The notes beneath the pieces are model-generated. The model saw nothing but the letters and a program-made list of their open reading frames with translations, was not told where the DNA came from and did no database searches. This document shows, in pieces, positions 61,049-64,000 of a stretch of DNA of 64,000 nt. The position numbers and the translations under genes were made by a program. Source of the DNA: Streptomyces eurythermus (GTDB lineage Bacteria > Actinomycetota > Actinomycetes > Streptomycetales > Streptomycetaceae). Each line of letters starts with the position of its first letter. Within the stretch, counting starts at the first letter, position 1. The stretch covers positions 202,822 to 266,821 of the forward strand of contig NZ_BMSK01000015.1 of assembly GCF_014649115.1 (NCBI RefSeq). Reading direction: 5' to 3'.

Positions 61049-62218
61049 TCAGTCGCCGCGTGCCAGATCCGTGCCAGAACGCTTGTCGGCCGCCTTCTTG
61101 GCGGCCTCCGCCCGAGCCTTCCGCACGGTGGCGTCGAGGCCGGCGGCGACCTCTTCCTGGCGCTCCTCGTCGGAGTGCTGGTAGATCAGCGCGGCCTTCT
61201 CCGAGGACTGCCCAGCGCGGACCATCGTGTCCTTGAGGGTGGCGCCGGACCGGGTGGAGAGGGTGTGCCCGGTGTGGCGGAGGTCGTAGAACCGGAAGCC
61301 CTCTGGCATGCCGACAATCTCCCGTGCCTTACGCCACTTCCGCCCGAAGGTGCTACGGCGGAACGGGGCGCCCTTCTCCCCCACGAAGATCAGCCCGTCC
61401 GGCCCCGGCTCGGCATACGACTCCAGGTGCCAGCGAAGCTCCCGGCGGAGAAACGCGGGAAGAATCACAGTCCGGGTCCCAGCCTCCGACTTCGTGTCGC
61501 CCCGGACGCGTCGTCCGTTCATCCGCTCGGGTTCGGCAAGGCGGACCCTGATCCGCAGGTTCTCCAGATCGATGTCCCGGCGACGCAGGCCGGCCAGCTC
61601 TTCCGGCCGCATCGGGCCGTAGGCGCCAAGGTAGACCATCAGCCGCCACCGCATCCCGACCGCTTCGGCGAGCGCGTCGACCTGGGCGACGGTGGCAATG
61701 CGCCGCTCGGCCGCCTTCTCCTTGCCGGCACCCTTGATCCGGCACGGATTGCGCGTGATCAGCTCATCGTCCACGGCCGTCTCCATGATGGCCTTCAGGA
61801 GGCGATACGCCTTGGCCGTCATGGTCTTGGCCCCGGTCACCCGCAGCCGCTCGGCCCGCCACTCACGCACGAGCGGCGCCGTGATCTCGTCCAGGTCGGA
61901 GTCGGCGAAGGCGGCCAGGTACTTGTCGAGAAGGTAGCGGTACAGATCCCGGGTGAGCGGGGCCAGTTCCCGTTCCTCCACCCACTTGTCGGCATAGGCC
62001 CGGAAGCTCACCGCACCGGCCTCCGGGTCCCGCCACTCTCCCCGTCGGATCTCGGTCTGCTTCTCCGCGAGCCAGTCGTCCGCGTCGGCGGTCGTCGCGA
62101 AGGTCTCGGGCGCCGGGCGCATCACACCGTCCGGTCCGGGATACCGCGCCTGATAGCGGCCGGAGGGAAGCCGCCTGATCGCACCGAAACGGCGGCGCCT
62201 GCCCTTGTTGTTGGCCAT
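61049..62218 (-). CDS. int: Tyrosine integrase of element B
   Basis: A 389-residue recombinase homologous to the integrase at 43982. The arm-binding N-terminus has RFGAIRRLPSGRYQARYPGP, and the core domain has YADKWVEERELAPLTRDLYR. The catalytic Arg is in PMRPEELAGLRRR, box II is YDLRHTGHTLSTRSG and the nucleophile Tyr is in AALIYQHSDEERQ. The ATG at 62218 overlaps the excisionase stop by 1 nt (TGATG). The 3' end is 52 bp from the att core, the normal layout for a tRNA-integrating element. The protein runs ~12 residues longer at the C-terminus, with Ala/Lys-rich tail. Confidence 0.95.
   Translation of the reverse strand: MANNKGRRRRFGAIRRLPSGRYQARYPGPDGVMRPAPETFATTADADDWLAEKQTEIRRGEWRDPEAGAVSFRAYADKWVEERELAPLTRDLYRYLLDKYLAAFADSDLDEITAPLVREWRAERLRVTGAKTMTAKAYRLLKAIMETAVDDELITRNPCRIKGAGKEKAAERRIATVAQVDALAEAVGMRWRLMVYLGAYGPMRPEELAGLRRRDIDLENLRIRVRLAEPERMNGRRVRGDTKSEAGTRTVILPAFLRRELRWHLESYAEPGPDGLIFVGEKGAPFRRSTFGRKWRKAREIVGMPEGFRFYDLRHTGHTLSTRSGATLKDTMVRAGQSSEKAALIYQHSDEERQEEVAAGLDATVRKARAEAAKKAADKRSGTDLARGD
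61060..61076. promoter_or_regulatory. Putative integrase arm site of element B
   Basis: GTGCCA-N5-GTGCCA, 63 bp inside the att core, at almost the same distance as the GTGCCC pair in element A (65 bp). It lies within the 3' end of the integrase gene. Confidence 0.45.
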
Positions 62219-62430
62219 CAGGCAGCCCGCCCGTAGCGCGTCCGAGGACGCCTCAGCGGCTCCACCGTGCGGGCCCTGATGAACTCCTCCACCGCACTCT
62301 CCGGGATGCGCACATGCCGGCCGACCTTCACGTACCGGATGCGCCGCTCCTCGAACAGCCGCCGAGGGAAGCGAGCGGTCGTGCCGAGCAGTTCGGCGAC
62401 CTGGTAAGCGCCGTTCACGGCCGTTAAAAC
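62218..62430 (-). CDS. xis: Excisionase (Xis), element B
   Basis: A 70-residue winged-helix excisionase that aligns with the element A Xis: VAELLGTTARFPRRLFEERR, then IRYVKVGRHVRIPESAVEEF and a basic tail RRPRTRYGRAA. The GTG at 62430 gives the same length as the other Xis; an in-frame start at 62457 would add nine residues. It overlaps the integrase ATG by 1 nt. Unlike the element A gene, it has no extended ribosome-binding site. Confidence 0.85.
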   Translation of the reverse strand, partial: VLTAVNGAYQVAELLGTTARFPRRLFEERRIRYVKVGRHVRIPESAVEEFIRARTVEPLRRPRTRYGRAA

Positions 62431-62661
62431 GGGTCCGAAGGCGGTAGCCGCTCCCACCGCCGACCGCCGATGAACGCAGGTGAACCGCCTCGTCCGAGGT
62501 ACTCAATACCACCACGCTTGGAAAGCGTGTGTCCCCGAGCGACCTCCTTGGGCCGCCGCGCACCGCTGCGCGGAGCAGTGCGCCTTCCGCAGAGGACATG
62601 TGCCGGCCATCCTGCACTGGTCCACACGGTGATCAAGACCGGGCTGGGATACGTGGCCCGT

Positions 62662-62829
62662 ATGCAGTCCAGGTGTGGAGCGCTCACGGAGAAAGGAACT
62701 CGCTGCCGGCGGCTGGCGATGGTCGGTGCGTCGCGATGCAACCTGCACCGTGGCGAGTGGTCGTCGTACAGCATCGACAAGCGACAAAGAAAGCCCTCTG
62801 GGCTTCCGCCGTGCGCTGAGTGCGTGTAG
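62662..62829 (+). CDS. Small cysteine/histidine protein (CGA-x-T-type zinc knuckle), 55 residues
   Basis: ATG at 62662; the frame reads MQSRCGALTEKGTRCRRLAM, then VGASRCNLHRGEWSSYSIDK and PPCAECV. The C-x-A-x-T-x-x-G-x-x-C ... C-x-x-H arrangement resembles small zinc-binding proteins often found in phages and mobile elements. A tail CxxC completes it. The start is uncertain (GTG at 62653 also in frame). Confidence 0.55.
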   Translation: MQSRCGALTEKGTRCRRLAMVGASRCNLHRGEWSSYSIDKRQRKPSGLPPCAECV

Positions 62830-62892
62830 GGAGGTGTCCTCGAAGTTCGCCTCCACTCGCATTCCTCTGTCCACACGTCTCAGGGGGGACCC

Positions 62893-63804
62893 TTGAACCT
62901 TCGTGTGCCCAACCGTGCCTTCACCCGAGTTGCCACCGCGCTCGCGCTCACTATGGCCTTCGCCGGTGCGAGCACCGGCCTGCTGCACGGGTCCGAAGCG
63001 CAGGCACTGCCCGTGTCGTCCGGCTCGATGAGCTTCAGCGGCGACGCGAGCGACTACATCAGCGGCGGCCGGTCGTACTCCTACTCCCCGGCCGCCGGCG
63101 ATACCCTCGACGTCAACGGTTCGAGCGACGACAACCACATCTCCGTCAGCGTCGACGGTGCCACCGGCGACTGGTGGTACCTCGACCTCGCTGCTCCCGC
63201 CGGGCAACAGCTCGCGCCCGGTGACTACACCGGCGCCACCCGCTATCCGTTCAACGAAGCCGCGAAGCCCGGCCTTTCCATCGACGGCAACGGGCGCGGG
63301 TGCAACACACTGACCGGATCGTTTTCCGTCGCAGACGTGGTCTTCGGCCCGAACGGCTATGTGCAGAAACTCGACGCCACCTACGAGCAGCACTGTGAGG
63401 GCGGCACCGCCGCGCTGCGCGGCGAGATCCACATCGACAACCCGGTGCCGCCGGCTGCGCTCGACCTGGGCGTCGCCATCGACCTCAAGGGCACGGCGAG
63501 CTACCTGAACGGCAAGGCCACCATCGGTGGCACCGTCAGCTGCAACGAGCCGACCCAGGTGGACGTCTCCGGCACTGTCACTCAGGTCGCCCACCGCATG
63601 CTCATCAAGGGCTCCTACGCCACCAAGGTGGCCTGCGAGCCCGGCGCCCCGGTCACCTGGACCGCGACGGCCGCGCCCACCGGAACCACCCCGTTCCAGA
63701 AGGGCGATGTCGAGGTGCAGGCCCAGGCTCAGGCCCAGGACCCTCACTACGGGCAGACCGTGACGGTGACGCAAACCGCCGTGGTCGCGCTGAGCAAGGG
63801 CTGA
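62893..63804 (+). CDS. Secreted protein of unknown function
   Basis: A 303-residue exported protein. The TTG at 62893 follows AGGGGGG at 4-6 nt, a strong ribosome-binding site, and the next possible start (GTG at 62902) is weaker. The signal peptide spans about residues 1-38 (hydrophobic ALALTMAFAGAST, cleavage near QALP). The mature part is beta-rich with many Gly, Ser and Asp (SGSMSFSGDASDYISGGRSY). Only three Cys are seen, so a disulphide is possible. No catalytic motif or anchor is found. A strong terminator follows. Confidence 0.82.
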   Translation: MNLRVPNRAFTRVATALALTMAFAGASTGLLHGSEAQALPVSSGSMSFSGDASDYISGGRSYSYSPAAGDTLDVNGSSDDNHISVSVDGATGDWWYLDLAAPAGQQLAPGDYTGATRYPFNEAAKPGLSIDGNGRGCNTLTGSFSVADVVFGPNGYVQKLDATYEQHCEGGTAALRGEIHIDNPVPPAALDLGVAIDLKGTASYLNGKATIGGTVSCNEPTQVDVSGTVTQVAHRMLIKGSYATKVACEPGAPVTWTATAAPTGTTPFQKGDVEVQAQAQAQDPHYGQTVTVTQTAVVALSKG

Positions 63805-63855
63805 GCAGCCACACACCGTAGCAATGAACCGGAGCGGGTGAACCGTTCTTCAAGG

Positions 63856-63892
63856 TGAGGTTCCGCGCCGGCGCATCCGGTGCGGAACCTCA
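63856..63892 (+). terminator. Terminator after the secreted-protein gene
   Basis: A 16-bp stem with one mismatch (63856-63871 with 63877-63892), followed by TCTTTCTT. Confidence 0.85.
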
Positions 63893-64000
63893 TCTTTCTT
63901 ACGAGCTGGTGCGTGATAGCGGTTGAGGGGTGATCGCGCGAGGGTGGGATGATCCAGCCCGTGGTGATCATGGTCAACCGGGACGTCCTCGCGCATCAGC
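63893..64000. other. Unassigned right edge
   Basis: About 110 bp. A plus-strand frame from ATG at 63970 (MVNRDVLAHQ) or GTG at 63961 runs off the edge and could begin a gene, but it is too short to identify. Confidence 0.3.

Larger units (their letters stand above)
60954..62430. mobile_element. Element B: left end with integrase and excisionase only
   Basis: From the second att core through int and xis. No third att core is visible in the rest of the window, so the element either ends beyond 64,000 or is a decayed remnant. The genes at 62,662 and 62,893 may belong to it or to the chromosome. Confidence 0.65.

Noticed and set aside
63747..63977. Minus-strand frame at the right edge
   Set aside because: It crosses the terminator hairpin and the end of the secreted-protein gene and shows no family pattern.

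Overview
The window is high-GC actinobacterial DNA, almost certainly from a Streptomyces chromosome. Signs of this are GTG/TTG starts, tightly overlapping genes, DUF317, DUF2617 and DUF3151 proteins, and HspR/HAIR heat-shock control. From about 1 to 41.7 kb it is core chromosome. The gene order purA - (DUF3151) - fba - pyrE - clpB - dnaK/grpE/dnaJ/hspR - EtfD-like Fe-S protein - dcd holds the same set of genes found close together in mycobacteria, so it looks like an old conserved actinobacterial neighbourhood.

Core region, left to right: purA (5' part only), a degenerate diacylglycerol-kinase-like protein, a cytochrome P450, a NarL-type two-component pair followed by a membrane acyltransferase and a DUF1023 hydrolase with in-frame 33-residue repeats, a kynurenine module (tryptophan dioxygenase, kynureninase, esterase), DUF3151, an MFS exporter, fba, pyrE, aldose epimerase, a CoxG-like protein, a membrane spermidine-synthase-like protein, DUF2617, a Gly/Cys/His-rich mini-protein, an aminotransferase, YbjN and clpB. 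Then comes an accessory-looking locus (24.9-27.8 kb). It has a secreted 85-residue peptide with four DSSW motifs, translationally coupled to a Rieske-like protein that has lost both histidine ligands, and flanked by two paralogous LuxR-type regulators. After it come an orphan sugar-binding lipoprotein, a secreted FN3 protein, the dnaK-grpE-dnaJ-hspR operon, a degenerate MraY-like protein, an EtfD-like membrane Fe-S oxidoreductase, a YIP1 protein, a phosphoribosyltransferase and dcd.

From the tRNA-Gly(CCC) at 41,963 onward the DNA is mobile. A 44-bp copy of the tRNA 3' end recurs at 60,954 and bounds a 19-kb integrated element A. Element A carries a tyrosine integrase and excisionase, an XRE repressor, a replication-initiator-like protein, a DnaC-like loader, a dense GGGGACC repeat array (candidate origin), MobC and a relaxase. 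No FtsK/TraB-type translocase is visible, so it looks mobilizable rather than self-transmissible. Its cargo is a YdcF/HAD/XRE group, a resolvase-like protein, a truncated glycosyltransferase, a 1343-residue KAP P-loop NTPase (candidate phage-defence gene) and a four-segment membrane protein. A second integrase/excisionase pair (element B) starts right after the second att copy, and a 27-bp integrase scrap lies inside element A, so elements have piled up repeatedly at this tRNA. The window ends with a small CxxC/CxxH protein, a secreted protein and an unassigned edge.
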